Assembly: GCA_036788835.1 (NCBI GenBank)
Contig: DAIQMR010000005.1
Span: 1-64,000 of the forward strand
From: JALCSJ01 sp036788835
Lineage (GTDB): Bacteria; Bacillota; Negativicutes; Acidaminococcales; Acidaminococcaceae
Direction: 5' to 3'
DNA: 64,000 bases
In this document: positions 1-8,857 of the stretch, piece after piece
How the letters are laid out: every line of letters starts with the position of its first letter
How positions within the stretch are numbered: the stretch's first letter is position 1
Made by a program: the position numbers and the translations under genes
The notes under the pieces: model-generated
Seen by the model: the letters and a program-made list of their open reading frames with translations, nothing else
Database searches by the model: none
What the model was told of the DNA's origin: nothing

Positions 1-89
1 GCTTGTGCTGTGCGCAGTCGTCAGCGAAACAAGAATCCCGCGACTTTAGTCGTGGAAGGTTCAAGAAGCGGTGGGCGTATGTCACCTAA
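1..89 (+). mobile_element. Right-end remnant of an IS200/IS605-type element (partial, continues left)
   Basis: Around 33-70 the sequence has the arrangement typical of IS200/IS605 (tnpB) ends: GAATCCC, a short stem-loop (CGACTttAGTCG, about 43-54), then a purine-rich stretch ending in GGTTCAA. In such elements this structure lies at the 3' end of tnpB and forms part of the transposition end and guide-RNA region. An open frame from base 1 runs to a stop at about 100 and could be the tail of tnpB, but it has no recognisable domain. Only the end is in the window, so it cannot be said whether a complete element lies to the left. Confidence 0.4.
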
Positions 90-135
90 AAATAGACTAT
101 AGCATAATGAATCGTATGCTATAGTCTATTTCTTT
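90..135. terminator. Bidirectional intrinsic terminator
   Basis: A perfect 17-bp stem (90-106 with 115-131) encloses an 8-nt loop. T-rich runs flank it on both strands: TTTCTTTT on the plus side and TTTTT on the minus side. It would end transcription of the minus-strand secretin gene and of anything entering from the left. Confidence 0.8.
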
Positions 136-148
136 TACAATCCAAACT

Positions 149-1609
149 TTAATCTGCAGTCTTGGTTCTTTGTTGTGCTAAAATTTGCTCAGCCTTCTGG
201 CGCATAGTGAGCTTTTTGCCCTGAGCATTATTTTCGGTTGTGCCTTGTGTCGCACTGGCAGGAAGCTGGATGTCAGAAGCCTTAATGGTTCTGGTAGTAG
301 TTGTGAATCTGGGTTTAGTTTCAATGGCATCACGCTTAGCCCGTTCCAAACGTCTTTCTTCCCTAGCCATGGCTTTAGCATCTTCTTCATCCTGGGAACC
401 GGGAGTAGGACTGAATCTGGTATTCTTTGTCCTGGTATTGTAAATAGCAGGAGATTCACCGGCATCAGTAATATAAGGAGTCAGAATCATCATGACTTCC
501 GTCTTCTTCTTAGAATTAGTTCTGTTCTTAAAGAGTTCGCCTAAAATAGGAATGTTGGACAAGAAGGGAATCTTCTCAATCTTCTTTTGCTCCTCTTCAT
601 TAATCAGACCGCCGATAACCAAAGTTTCACCGTTACGCATTCTCACATTAGTATCTGCTGTACGGCTGGTAATGGTATAGTTCTTTAGTGTGGCAACTAG
701 GGTAGCAGTACTGACCTCCGTATGCACAGATGCGGTAATATAATCATCTTCACTCACAATAGGCGTATAGGAAAGCTTAATACCGGCATCTACATATTCA
801 GTCGTGGAAGTAGTGGTCCCATTGGAAACTTTTTCCGTGGTTACAGGAATGTGATCGCCAATGAAGATACTGGCTTGCTTCCCGGGAATAGTAATAATCC
901 TGGGTGTTGCCAGTATATTAGCTTTATTATTAGTGACGAGAGCATTTAAGGTAGCCTGAATACGGGAAGTATCCCCATGGCCCCAATTAATAACACCGCC
1001 ATAAGTGGAAGTTGTTGATGTGGAGGAGGGAATTTCGGACCACGCCCACTTAATACCAAGCTCCTTTGCATCTTCCACGTTAATAGAAATGATTTTGGCT
1101 TCCAAAGTGATCTGTTTAGTTGCTATATCCAAAGCTTTTATGGCTTCGCGGAGCTTATTTTCGTCGCCGATATTGCCACTGAAAATAATAGCATTGGTAA
1201 CAGGGTCAAAACTCAGACCTTTAGCAAAAGTTCCCTTTAAGGAATCCACAACTTCTTTAGCGATGGCATATTGCAACTTAATAACAGTTACCCGGCCAAA
1301 GAATTTCTCCATGTTATCAGCAGTGGAAACAACTATAACGTTGTTCATAGACTTATAGGACAAGCCTTTGGAACGGGTAACCAAATCCAAGGCGGTATCA
1401 AAGGGAACATCACTTAAGTCAATAGAAATAGTGCCCTTGACAGTGTCATCCGTTATAATACTTTTGCCGGAAATAGTAGAAATGGCAGAAAGCACATCTC
1501 TGATATCACCGTCTTTTATGGAGAGAGAAATGTTAGCCGCAGCTATGCTATTGAAACCCAGTAACAAAGCTAATCCCAAGGAGGCAATAAGTTTCTTTTT
1601 ACAGGTCAT
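149..1609 (-). CDS. Type IV pilus / type II secretion secretin (PilQ/GspD family)
   Basis: Outer-membrane secretin, 486 aa, which forms the channel through which the pilus crosses the outer membrane. Residues 1-25 form a signal peptide (KKK, hydrophobic core, SIAAA). Residues about 26-95 match an STN/N0 domain, about 105-165 an N1-like domain, and about 168-380 the secretin domain, including NGETLVIGGLI and the family-typical ending VMMILTPYI. The last ~100 residues are a charged, Thr/Gln-rich tail without a known domain. It is shorter than classical PilQ (one N0 plus one N1, no AMIN domain). Its ATG overlaps the stop of the PilP-like gene by one base (TGATG), so the two are translationally coupled. 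A secretin implies a diderm envelope. Confidence 0.9.
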   Translation of the reverse strand: MTCKKKLIASLGLALLLGFNSIAAANISLSIKDGDIRDVLSAISTISGKSIITDDTVKGTISIDLSDVPFDTALDLVTRSKGLSYKSMNNVIVVSTADNMEKFFGRVTVIKLQYAIAKEVVDSLKGTFAKGLSFDPVTNAIIFSGNIGDENKLREAIKALDIATKQITLEAKIISINVEDAKELGIKWAWSEIPSSTSTTSTYGGVINWGHGDTSRIQATLNALVTNNKANILATPRIITIPGKQASIFIGDHIPVTTEKVSNGTTTSTTEYVDAGIKLSYTPIVSEDDYITASVHTEVSTATLVATLKNYTITSRTADTNVRMRNGETLVIGGLINEEEQKKIEKIPFLSNIPILGELFKNRTNSKKKTEVMMILTPYITDAGESPAIYNTRTKNTRFSPTPGSQDEEDAKAMAREERRLERAKRDAIETKPRFTTTTRTIKASDIQLPASATQGTTENNAQGKKLTMRQKAEQILAQQRTKTAD

Positions 1610-2163
1610 CAGCCTCTACCTCCTAGGGGTACGCTCTGACCATTGATAGAAACGCCGCCGCTGCTAATACTATCTACAGAGTAATCATGGCCGATAGTCT
1701 GGCCAACCCGGTAAGTATTGCTGCTGCCTTTATATTCAATAATTGCTACTTTATTACTGCCGCTGCTGACGATACCTTTCACCACAGGACGGCTCTCCTG
1801 AACAGAAGCTGCCTGTGCCGCAGATGCCGGCATACCCGGTCTGCCTACTGTAGCAGCCGGTCTGCTCACAACGGGGGCAGGCAAAGCGCCGGCCGGTACC
1901 AGGAAAGGGTTCCTGGTGATGGTGGGCTGCTCAATATTATCTTCTCCCACAGTTGCTGCCTCTGCAATCGGTGTGCCTACCGGTGCTGCTGCAATGGGCG
2001 GCTGAGTCAACGGTGCGGTGGCTACGGTTTCAGCAGATACTTTCCTGAACATGGTATCTACCATAGCCCCTACATCATAACGACAATACATATGAGTTCC
2101 ACTCATGATGAAGAAAGCCGCCAAAATTGTAGCGCCAACTTTATCAATCTTCTTATTTGCCAT
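1609..2163 (-). CDS. PilP/GspC-like pilus assembly protein
   Basis: 184 aa. Residues about 10-25 form a single N-terminal membrane anchor. A Pro/Ala/Val-rich linker follows (about 45-120), then a compact C-terminal domain (about 125-182: VKGIVSSGSNKVAIIEY, YRVGQTI, YSVDSIS) resembling the PilP/GspC homology region that docks onto the secretin periplasmic domain. Position supports the assignment: it is directly upstream of, and coupled to, the secretin. No recognisable PilM, PilN or PilO gene is adjacent, so this two-gene unit is minimal. The family call rests on architecture and context more than on strong motif identity. Confidence 0.6.
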   Translation of the reverse strand: MANKKIDKVGATILAAFFIMSGTHMYCRYDVGAMVDTMFRKVSAETVATAPLTQPPIAAAPVGTPIAEAATVGEDNIEQPTITRNPFLVPAGALPAPVVSRPAATVGRPGMPASAAQAASVQESRPVVKGIVSSGSNKVAIIEYKGSSNTYRVGQTIGHDYSVDSISSGGVSINGQSVPLGGRG

Positions 2164-2228
2164 TAAGATATCCCCCTTTTAAAACTACCCTCTTATTTTA
2201 CTTCTACGAAAATTGCTACTATGCATAC

Positions 2229-2257
2229 ATTATAGTATAATTATGGGCAAAGGTAAA
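2229..2257 (-). promoter_or_regulatory. Sigma-70-type promoter for the pilP-like/secretin genes
   Basis: On the minus strand TTTACC (2257-2252), a 17-bp spacer and TATAAT (2234-2229) lie about 65 bp upstream of the PilP-like start at 2163. Confidence 0.55.
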
Positions 2258-2309
2258 CTTTTTTTGCCATAAATTGTAAGAAAATGTAAAAAAATTGTTA
2301 ATATCGGTG

Positions 2310-2315
2310 TATAAT
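2310..2315 (+). promoter_or_regulatory. Probable -10 element for the pilB-pilT-pilC operon
   Basis: A perfect TATAAT lies 32 bp upstream of the pilB start in a very AT-rich divergent intergenic region. No good -35 is seen at 16-18 bp (TGTAAA at 2285-2290 gives a 19-bp spacer), so the promoter may depend on an activator. Confidence 0.45.
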
Positions 2316-2347
2316 ACTTAGTATAGCATTCAGAGGGAGGGTTAGCG

Positions 2348-4030
2348 TTGTTACGGAAGAAAAAATTAGGTGAATTGTTATTAGCTGGGGGTTCCATCAC
2401 AGAAAAACAACTGGAGCATGCCCTCAGTGAACAAAAAGCAAAGGGCAAAAGATTAGGGGAAACACTGATTAACCTTGGCTATATAACGGAACGGCAAATG
2501 CTTCTAACCTTGGAAAAACAGTTGGACATTCCTTATGTTTATCTAACCCAAGAAGATATTAAAGATAGTGCCATTAAGCTGGTACCGCTTTTCCTGGCGG
2601 AACGCTATAACATCATCCCAGTGCGTCTGGAAGGCAATGGTATTGTCATTGCCATGAATGACCCTACGAACTTCTATGCTATAGATGATGTGCGGATGGT
2701 CAGCGGTCTGGATGTTGTACCGGTGCTGGCTACTGTGCAGGATATCTCTGAGGCCATAGCAAAACACTACGGTGTTAAAGGCCGTGTAGAAAAAGCCGTC
2801 AGCAAATTGCAGGATGAAAATGTTACGGCTACAGTCAGAGACCTGGCGGATACCACGGATAACGCACCTATTATCAGTATCGTTAACTCCCTGCTGGATC
2901 AGGCTGTACAGGATAAAGCCAGCGATATTCACATTGAGCCGGAAGAAAAAGTCCTGCGGGTTCGTTTCAGAGTGGACGGTGTTTTACGGGAGGTTATTTC
3001 TTTCCCCAAAAATATTCAGGCGGCTATCTTGTCCAGAATAAAAATTATGGCCGAAATGGATATTGCGGAAAAGCGCTTGCCTCAAGACGGCAGAATCAAG
3101 CTGACCAAGCAAAACAGCGAAATAGATGTCCGTGTTTCTACCATGCCTACTATTTTAGGGGAAAAAGTAGTTATGCGTATTTTGGATAAATCAGCTATGA
3201 ATATTAAACTGGACGAATTAGGTTTTACAGAAAATAACATGGCTCTTTATCGTGATATGTTTGACAGTGCTTATGGTTTGGTGCTGGTGACAGGACCTAC
3301 GGGCAGTGGTAAATCTACAACTCTTTATTCTACCTTGCTTTCCATAAATGACATCGAAAAAAATATTATCACCATCGAAGACCCTGTGGAATATAGAATT
3401 CCCGGTGTGAATCAGATTGCCATTAACAATAAGGCCGGCCTCACATTTGCCAGCGGTTTGAGAACTATTCTTCGTCAGGACCCTGATATTATCATGGTCG
3501 GAGAAATTCGTGACCGAGAGACGGCAGAAATTACTATTAACGCAGCTTTAACCGGTCACCTGGTTTTTTCTACTTTGCATACCAATGATGCGGCCGGTGC
3601 CATTACCAGGCTGATCGATATGGGAGTAGAGCCTTTCCTGATAGTATCTTCCTTACGGGGTGTTATTGCCCAGCGGTTGGTACGGCGCATTTGTCCGGAC
3701 TGCAAAAAAGAATACGAACCTGCGACTGATTCCAAAGAAAGAATGTATTTAGGTAAAGGTCCGGAGGAACCTTTGAAGCTATGGAAGGGTGAGGGCTGTG
3801 CCCGCTGCAACTATACGGGATACAAAGGTCGTATGGCTATTCATGAAGTAATGCCTATCTTCCCGGAAATGCGACAGCTGATTATGGGGGATGCTACAGG
3901 TACTGAAATTTTTGCCATGGCCAGAAAGAAGGGGGCTAGAAGTATCAAAGAAGATGGTATCACTAAGGTAATGTCAGGTATGACAACGATAGATGAACTA
4001 ATTAGAGTTTCTTACGGCGGAGGAGAATAA
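2348..4030 (+). CDS. pilB: Type IV pilus assembly ATPase PilB (GspE family)
   Basis: 560 aa cytoplasmic hexameric ATPase that powers pilus extension. Residues 1-150 form the MshEN/GspE N-terminal domain (KKKLGELLL, ITEKQLEHAL, LGYITERQ). The ATPase core has the Walker A motif GPTGSGKST at about 316-324 and DPDIIMVGEIRD at about 378-389. A tetracysteine zinc motif typical of PilB (C449/C452 and C484/C487) distinguishes it from PilT. The start is TTG at 2348: a strong AGAGGGAGG ribosome binding site lies 7 bp upstream, and homologues begin at this MLRKK-like point. It is the first gene of a pilB-pilT-pilC run, 4 bp before pilT. Confidence 0.93.
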   Translation: MLRKKKLGELLLAGGSITEKQLEHALSEQKAKGKRLGETLINLGYITERQMLLTLEKQLDIPYVYLTQEDIKDSAIKLVPLFLAERYNIIPVRLEGNGIVIAMNDPTNFYAIDDVRMVSGLDVVPVLATVQDISEAIAKHYGVKGRVEKAVSKLQDENVTATVRDLADTTDNAPIISIVNSLLDQAVQDKASDIHIEPEEKVLRVRFRVDGVLREVISFPKNIQAAILSRIKIMAEMDIAEKRLPQDGRIKLTKQNSEIDVRVSTMPTILGEKVVMRILDKSAMNIKLDELGFTENNMALYRDMFDSAYGLVLVTGPTGSGKSTTLYSTLLSINDIEKNIITIEDPVEYRIPGVNQIAINNKAGLTFASGLRTILRQDPDIIMVGEIRDRETAEITINAALTGHLVFSTLHTNDAAGAITRLIDMGVEPFLIVSSLRGVIAQRLVRRICPDCKKEYEPATDSKERMYLGKGPEEPLKLWKGEGCARCNYTGYKGRMAIHEVMPIFPEMRQLIMGDATGTEIFAMARKKGARSIKEDGITKVMSGMTTIDELIRVSYGGGE

Positions 4031-4034
4031 TAAT

Positions 4035-5099
4035 ATGCTGAAAATAGACGAACTATTAAGAATAGCAGTGGACAAAAAAGCATCAGACCTACATTTGACG
4101 GTGGGCTTACCACCGGTTTTGCGTATTAATGGGATACTGGAGAAAATGGATTTGGACCCCTTGGAAAATGCTGATACATTTTCTTTGACGGAAGAAATCA
4201 TGGATGCCAGAAGAAGAGAAACCTTCCGGACTAAAGGGGAAGTGGATTTTTCCCATATTATCCCCAATTTGTGCAGCTTCCGTGTGAACGTATATAAGCA
4301 AAGCGGCAGTGTTGCTGCGGTTATCCGGGTTATTCCCGGTGTGATTCCTACCTTTGAGCAGCTTCATTTGCCTGATGTGCTGAGAAAATTTGCCTGTGAG
4401 CCCAGAGGGCTGGTGCTGGTCACAGGACCTACGGGCAGTGGTAAATCTACTACTCTGGCCGCCATGATTAACTATATAAATCATAACTTCCGTTCTCATA
4501 TTATCACCTTGGAAGACCCTATAGAATATCGTCACGCCCATATTAATTCCATTATTAATCAGCGGGAAGTGGAGACTGATACACTGTCTTTCAGCAATGG
4601 GCTGCGTTCTGCCCTTCGTGAAGACCCGGATGTTATCCTGGTAGGTGAAATGCGTGATGCGGAAACAATTGGTACCGCTATTACTGCCGCCGAAACAGGA
4701 CATTTGGTATTAGCTACACTACATACCTCCGATGCGGCACAGACTGTAAATAGAATTATCGACGTTTTCCCTGAACACCAACAGAATCAGGTCAGAATCC
4801 AGCTGGCAGGGAATTTGATGGGTATTGTGGCTCAGCAGCTTTTGCCCACCAGAGATGGTAAAACCCGGGTAGGAGCCTACGAGATTTTGGTGGCGACTCC
4901 CGCTTTGCGGAATTTAATCAGAGAAGGAAAAACCCATCAGATTCAATCCTATATCCAAACCGGTGCCCAATTTGGCATGATCAGCATGGATGCGGCTTTA
5001 GGAAAATTAGTGCAGGAAGGTATAGTCGATAGGGACGTGGCCAAAGCACGTTGTGTAGACGAACAGCTTTTTGACAAGTATGCCTTAGGCATGGCCTAA
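4035..5099 (+). CDS. pilT: Type IV pilus retraction ATPase PilT
   Basis: 354 aa, the usual PilT length. It disassembles the pilus fibre and drives retraction (twitching, DNA uptake). The N-terminus carries KASDLHLTVG, a PilT signature. Walker A is GPTGSGKST at 131-139, the Walker B region DPDVILVGEMRD at about 197-208, followed by the His box HLVLATLHTSDA. The C-terminal AIRNLIRE-type segment appears as TPALRNLIREGK. There is no tetracysteine motif, in contrast to PilB just upstream. Its presence indicates retractile, type IVa-like pili rather than a pure secretion pseudopilus. Confidence 0.93.
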   Translation: MLKIDELLRIAVDKKASDLHLTVGLPPVLRINGILEKMDLDPLENADTFSLTEEIMDARRRETFRTKGEVDFSHIIPNLCSFRVNVYKQSGSVAAVIRVIPGVIPTFEQLHLPDVLRKFACEPRGLVLVTGPTGSGKSTTLAAMINYINHNFRSHIITLEDPIEYRHAHINSIINQREVETDTLSFSNGLRSALREDPDVILVGEMRDAETIGTAITAAETGHLVLATLHTSDAAQTVNRIIDVFPEHQQNQVRIQLAGNLMGIVAQQLLPTRDGKTRVGAYEILVATPALRNLIREGKTHQIQSYIQTGAQFGMISMDAALGKLVQEGIVDRDVAKARCVDEQLFDKYALGMA

Positions 5100-5135
5100 T
5101 CTTCACAATAAATACGACAGAAAGGATGTTAGCCT

Positions 5136-6359
5136 ATGGAGAGCTATAATTTCAAAGCCAGACGGCGCAGCGGAGAATTAGTAGCCGGGGTTGTTAATGC
5201 GGAAAATCCGGCAGCTGTTAATGAATATGTCCGTAAACAGGGCCTTATTGTAACTCAGATTACCCAGACTAACAAAGAGAAAACTTATTTCTGGTCCAAA
5301 TGGTTCCAGAAAGACATCACTCTTTACGATGTGGCAGTTTTCTGTCGGCAGTTTGCCACCCTGGTAGCGGCCGGCGTATCCTTGATTAGTGCCATGGATG
5401 TTTTGATTGAGCAGACGCCTAATAAGAAATTTCAGGGAGTTATCGGAGAAGTAGCCAGGGAAGTCCACAAAGGTACGTCTCTTTCCGGTTCTATGGCTAA
5501 GTTCCCTAAGGTTTTCCCGGAACTGATGATTAATATGATTGCGGCCGGCGAAACCGGTGGTATTTTGGAAACTGTACTGAATAGGTTAGCAGCCCAGTAT
5601 GAGAAAGAATACAGGTTGAGAGCCAAAATAAAGTCAGCCATGACTTATCCTATTATTGTGCTGATTGTGGCGGCTTTGGCCGTAGCTGTTATCCTGACTT
5701 TCGTCATGCCTATTTTCGCAGATTTGTTCAAAGCTTTAAAGACGGAATTGCCTTGGCCTACCAGAGTGGTTATGGGACTCAGCGATTTTCTGAAATCTGC
5801 CCAAGGCTGGGGTATTATTATTGTGGTTGCCGTCCTTGGTACATTTGCCTATAAAAAAGCCATTAAGTACAAATCTTTTCTGCTCTGGCGTGACAGGCTG
5901 TTTCTGAAGATACCTGTGCTGGGCAGATTGTATAATTATATTATCATTACCCGTTTTGCCTCTACCTTTGCAGGACTGTCACGAAGCGGTGTGCCGATTC
6001 TGCAGGCTCTGGAAGTAACAGCCAAAGCTACAGGCTCCCTCCAGACAGAAAAAGTCCTAGAAGAGGCTAGATCTAATGTAAGGGAAGGCCGGGGTTTAGC
6101 AGATCCAATGGCTAACAGCAAAATGTTTCCCCCTATGGTGGTGAACATGGTATCCATTGGTGAAGATACCGGTTCTCTGGATTTCATGCTGGACAAAGTA
6201 GCAGAGTTCTACGGCAACGAAGTGGAAGACATGACCAATCAGCTGCAAACCATTCTGGAACCTATCCTCATAGCTATTTTGGGTGTGATAGTAGGGTTTA
6301 TTGCGGTAGCCATGCTGCTGCCCATGTTTGATATTGTCACCCAGGTGGGCAATTTGTAA
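5136..6359 (+). CDS. pilC: Type IV pilus inner-membrane platform protein PilC (GspF family)
   Basis: 407 aa polytopic platform protein that couples PilB/PilT rotation to pilin insertion and extraction. It contains the two repeated T2SSF domains (about 65-190 and 270-395), each with the cytoplasmic helical bundle followed by membrane segments (about 167-190, 220-240, 370-395). Family motifs include FCRQFATLVAAGV in the first repeat and RFASTFAGLSRSGVP in the second, plus GE(T/D)TG in both. The ribosome binding site AAAGGATG precedes the ATG. It completes the PilB-PilT-PilC motor set. Confidence 0.92.
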   Translation: MESYNFKARRRSGELVAGVVNAENPAAVNEYVRKQGLIVTQITQTNKEKTYFWSKWFQKDITLYDVAVFCRQFATLVAAGVSLISAMDVLIEQTPNKKFQGVIGEVAREVHKGTSLSGSMAKFPKVFPELMINMIAAGETGGILETVLNRLAAQYEKEYRLRAKIKSAMTYPIIVLIVAALAVAVILTFVMPIFADLFKALKTELPWPTRVVMGLSDFLKSAQGWGIIIVVAVLGTFAYKKAIKYKSFLLWRDRLFLKIPVLGRLYNYIIITRFASTFAGLSRSGVPILQALEVTAKATGSLQTEKVLEEARSNVREGRGLADPMANSKMFPPMVVNMVSIGEDTGSLDFMLDKVAEFYGNEVEDMTNQLQTILEPILIAILGVIVGFIAVAMLLPMFDIVTQVGNL

Positions 6360-6393
6360 AACAAGACAAATACATTTTTAAATTAAATAACGC

Positions 6394-6422
6394 TTGACAT
6401 ATTAAAAAATAATGATTATTAT
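6394..6422 (+). promoter_or_regulatory. Strong sigma-70-type promoter for the major pilin
   Basis: Consensus TTGACA (6394-6399), a 17-bp spacer and TATTAT (6417-6422) give a predicted start near 6429 and an untranslated leader of about 80 nt before the pilin ATG. A separate strong promoter fits a highly expressed structural pilin. Confidence 0.75.
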
Positions 6423-6508
6423 TAAAGTATAAAAGAAATTTGCTAGGAGAAAAAGCAAGTTTTTTAGGCAAAAAAACTAAATGGACGAAGGAAAAGGGGG
6501 ACTTATTT

Positions 6509-6961
6509 ATGAAAATGTTAAAAGGTAAAAAAGGTTTCACACTGATTGAACTAGTTATCGTAATCGCTATCTTGGGTATTTTAGCCGGCTTGGCTATTCC
6601 CAGATTCTTGGATGCTACAGCTACAGCCAGAGGCGCTAGAATCGTTGCCGATATGAGAACTATCGACAGTGCTATTGTTATCTACAATGCTAAGAGAGGT
6701 GCTTTGCCTAATTCTTCAGCAGATATTGTTACAAATGACACCGCTGCTAATGCTACTCAATATCAATTGTTGGCAGCTTGGCCTACACCACCGACAGGGA
6801 CTGCTATTATTACCAATAATGCCGGCAACCAAATAAAATTAACATCTACGTCTACCAGAAGCTATGTCTATGATGCAGCTAGTGGTCGTTGTACTCTTGG
6901 AAGTACTGCAACTAACAATGTTTCTCATCTTCTTGAATTAACTGCTGATACTGCTCTTTAA
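6509..6961 (+). CDS. Type IV prepilin (major pilin candidate)
   Basis: 150 aa. A short positively charged leader MKMLKGKKG is cut by prepilin peptidase before Phe in G/FTLIELVIVIAI; Glu5 of the mature protein is present, followed by a ~24-residue hydrophobic helix (ending LAIPRFL). The globular part contains ADMRTIDSAIVIYNAKRGALP, as in GspG/PilE-type pilins, and Thr/Asn-rich stretches that could carry glycans. The start at 6509 is chosen because AAGGGGG lies 9 bp upstream and it gives the canonical short leader; an in-frame ATG at 6440 would add 23 residues inside the leader RNA. It is followed by a strong terminator, so it is transcribed as its own unit. No cysteines pair at the C-terminus; one Cys is seen. 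Confidence 0.9.
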   Translation: MKMLKGKKGFTLIELVIVIAILGILAGLAIPRFLDATATARGARIVADMRTIDSAIVIYNAKRGALPNSSADIVTNDTAANATQYQLLAAWPTPPTGTAIITNNAGNQIKLTSTSTRSYVYDAASGRCTLGSTATNNVSHLLELTADTAL

Positions 6962-6996
6962 AACAAAAGTTAACAATTGAAAAGTGTAAAATTTTC

Positions 6997-7028
6997 ATAC
7001 CAGTGGAGAAATCCACTGGTATTTTTAT
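6997..7028 (+). terminator. Intrinsic terminator of the pilin gene
   Basis: An 11-bp perfect stem (6997-7007 with 7012-7022) has a GAAA tetraloop and is followed by TTTTT. Confidence 0.9.
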
Positions 7029-7042
7029 TATGAGAGTCCGCT

Positions 7043-7070
7043 TTGTTTTTCTTAGATAATTGTGTATAAT
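7043..7070 (+). promoter_or_regulatory. Promoter of the membrane glycosyltransferase operon
   Basis: TTGTTT (7043-7048), a 16-bp spacer and TATAAT (7065-7070) lie 43 bp upstream of the 7113 start. Confidence 0.55.
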
Positions 7071-7112
7071 AAAATATAAAGATAGAAAATTAAGGGAAAC
7101 GAGCCGCCTGCC

Positions 7113-8828
7113 ATGGAAAAATTCAGCAAAAATTATTTGCGAGAAAATAAGCATAAAATAAACTTGTTTATATGGCTTTTATACGTAGTTCTGCTCTGCT
7201 ATGTGAGCTATTATCACGGTCCATGGCATGATGAAGGCCAGGCTTGGCTCATTGCTAGAGATGATTCCCTCTGGCAGCTGCTTACGGTGACTACCCATTA
7301 TGAGGGGCATCCTCCTTTGTGGCATTTATGTCTTATGCCTTGGGCCAAAATAGGTATTCATTTTAGCTTAGGAATTAAAGCTGTAAATATTTTCTTTTGT
7401 GCTATTGCTATGTGGTTTTTAATTGCTTGCAGTCCTTTGCCCTGGTATTTGCGGTTAGCGTTACCCTTTACTTATTTTTTCTTTTACCAATTTGGCGTGG
7501 TAGATAGAGTATATTCCTTACTTATGCTGGGTATTATGCTGTGCGCTTATTATTATCCTAAGAGGCAGCAGCATCCATATAAATTGGCACTGTCCTTGGC
7601 ACTGGCTGCAGGGTCCCAAGCTTACGGCATGATGTTTGCCTGTGGTGTGGCACTAGCCTGGTTAGCAGAATTATGGCAGCGGGAGCAAATAAATAGCAAA
7701 AAAATATTTTTGACATTTCAGCAATCAGGGGAAGCGAAAGCGCTTTTGTTACTTTTCTTCCTTTCCTTTGGTTTTGGCTTGACTATTATTCCCTTTAAAG
7801 ATACAGCTTTTACCAGTGCAGGAGCTAAGACAGGGTTTGTTGAAAACATGTTTTACTTGTTTACGGTATTACCGGGACAATTCTTATCCTCCAATTCCAT
7901 GCAAAGCAGTACAATGAGTAAAAGCATAGAATTTTTCTATATCAATTTGCAAGAATACCTGAAATTGGTCCCTTCTCAAGGTTTTTATATGGCATTGGTA
8001 GCAGTTAACTGGGTTGTTTCCTATACCTATGGCGTATTGTTCAATCTGTTTCTGCTTTATATGAGTTTAAAAGAGAAAAAGGCGCTTTTATTTCTTACTC
8101 CTTTGCTTTTAATGAATATATTGGGTTCCTTGGTTTATTGGAATCTCTACCATACCGGGATTTGGGGCTGTTTCTATGTATTTATTATATGGCAGCTATG
8201 GTATGATAAGGAAGCTTTGGACGCTATTGAGCAAGCTGTAAAACAAAAATTCACTTACCCTTGGGAATATATCTTTGTTAAAGCTTGTTTGCTGTGCTGC
8301 TGTCTTATTATTTTTGGTATTAATCTTTCCTGGACTTGGGAGGCATGCAAAACCAATGTTTTGCATGATACGGATCCCAGTGCCAAGATTGCTGCAATGA
8401 TTAAAGAAAATAAATTAACAGATTACAAAATTTGGGTTGCCCCAGACTATAAAGAAAACAGGGAATTGTCCATAGACAATGTTGTAACAGGTACTTTTGC
8501 CATAAATTGCTATTTTCCACATAATATTTTACAAAATTTAGATGGGGGTGGAACTAACTATTCCTATCATGAATATAAAATATTACCTAAGGAAAAATAT
8601 CTTCAACAAGTAAGAAAATTGGGACAACCTGATTTTATCATTGGTGAAGATGCTGGAATAAGAGATGTATTTCCCAACTCACCTCAATATGTTCCCATTA
8701 AGGAATTTCCGGTAGTAACTATTTGGAAGAACACGCTTCATGATTTCTTTCTTTATATTTATATGAGGGAAGATTTATTGGGGAGTTTTCCTCAATTTCA
8801 TGTGATAGAAAATAGAAATAAAAAGTAA
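7113..8828 (+). CDS. GT-C-type integral membrane glycosyltransferase (putative)
   Basis: 571 aa with about ten predicted transmembrane helices. The first extracytoplasmic loop contains an acidic pair in PWHDEGQAW (D40-E41), and the next loop has HYEGHPPLWH (about 62-71). This layout is that of GT-C enzymes (ArnT/PMT-like), which transfer sugars from lipid-phosphate donors on the outer face of the cytoplasmic membrane. A soluble C-terminal domain occupies about 420-571. The ribosome binding site is weak. It starts a three-gene run (8858 and 10462 follow) just after the pilin, so pilin or envelope glycan modification is a reasonable inference; the substrate is not visible from sequence. Confidence 0.6.
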   Translation: MEKFSKNYLRENKHKINLFIWLLYVVLLCYVSYYHGPWHDEGQAWLIARDDSLWQLLTVTTHYEGHPPLWHLCLMPWAKIGIHFSLGIKAVNIFFCAIAMWFLIACSPLPWYLRLALPFTYFFFYQFGVVDRVYSLLMLGIMLCAYYYPKRQQHPYKLALSLALAAGSQAYGMMFACGVALAWLAELWQREQINSKKIFLTFQQSGEAKALLLLFFLSFGFGLTIIPFKDTAFTSAGAKTGFVENMFYLFTVLPGQFLSSNSMQSSTMSKSIEFFYINLQEYLKLVPSQGFYMALVAVNWVVSYTYGVLFNLFLLYMSLKEKKALLFLTPLLLMNILGSLVYWNLYHTGIWGCFYVFIIWQLWYDKEALDAIEQAVKQKFTYPWEYIFVKACLLCCCLIIFGINLSWTWEACKTNVLHDTDPSAKIAAMIKENKLTDYKIWVAPDYKENRELSIDNVVTGTFAINCYFPHNILQNLDGGGTNYSYHEYKILPKEKYLQQVRKLGQPDFIIGEDAGIRDVFPNSPQYVPIKEFPVVTIWKNTLHDFFLYIYMREDLLGSFPQFHVIENRNKK

Positions 8829-8857
8829 GAAAAGAAAATTAGTTAGTCGGGGGAAAA

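Noticed and set aside
1687..2166. 159-codon plus-strand frame opposite the PilP-like gene
   Set aside because: Cys/Arg/His-rich shadow of the minus-strand gene, which has a good membrane anchor, promoter and coupled secretin.
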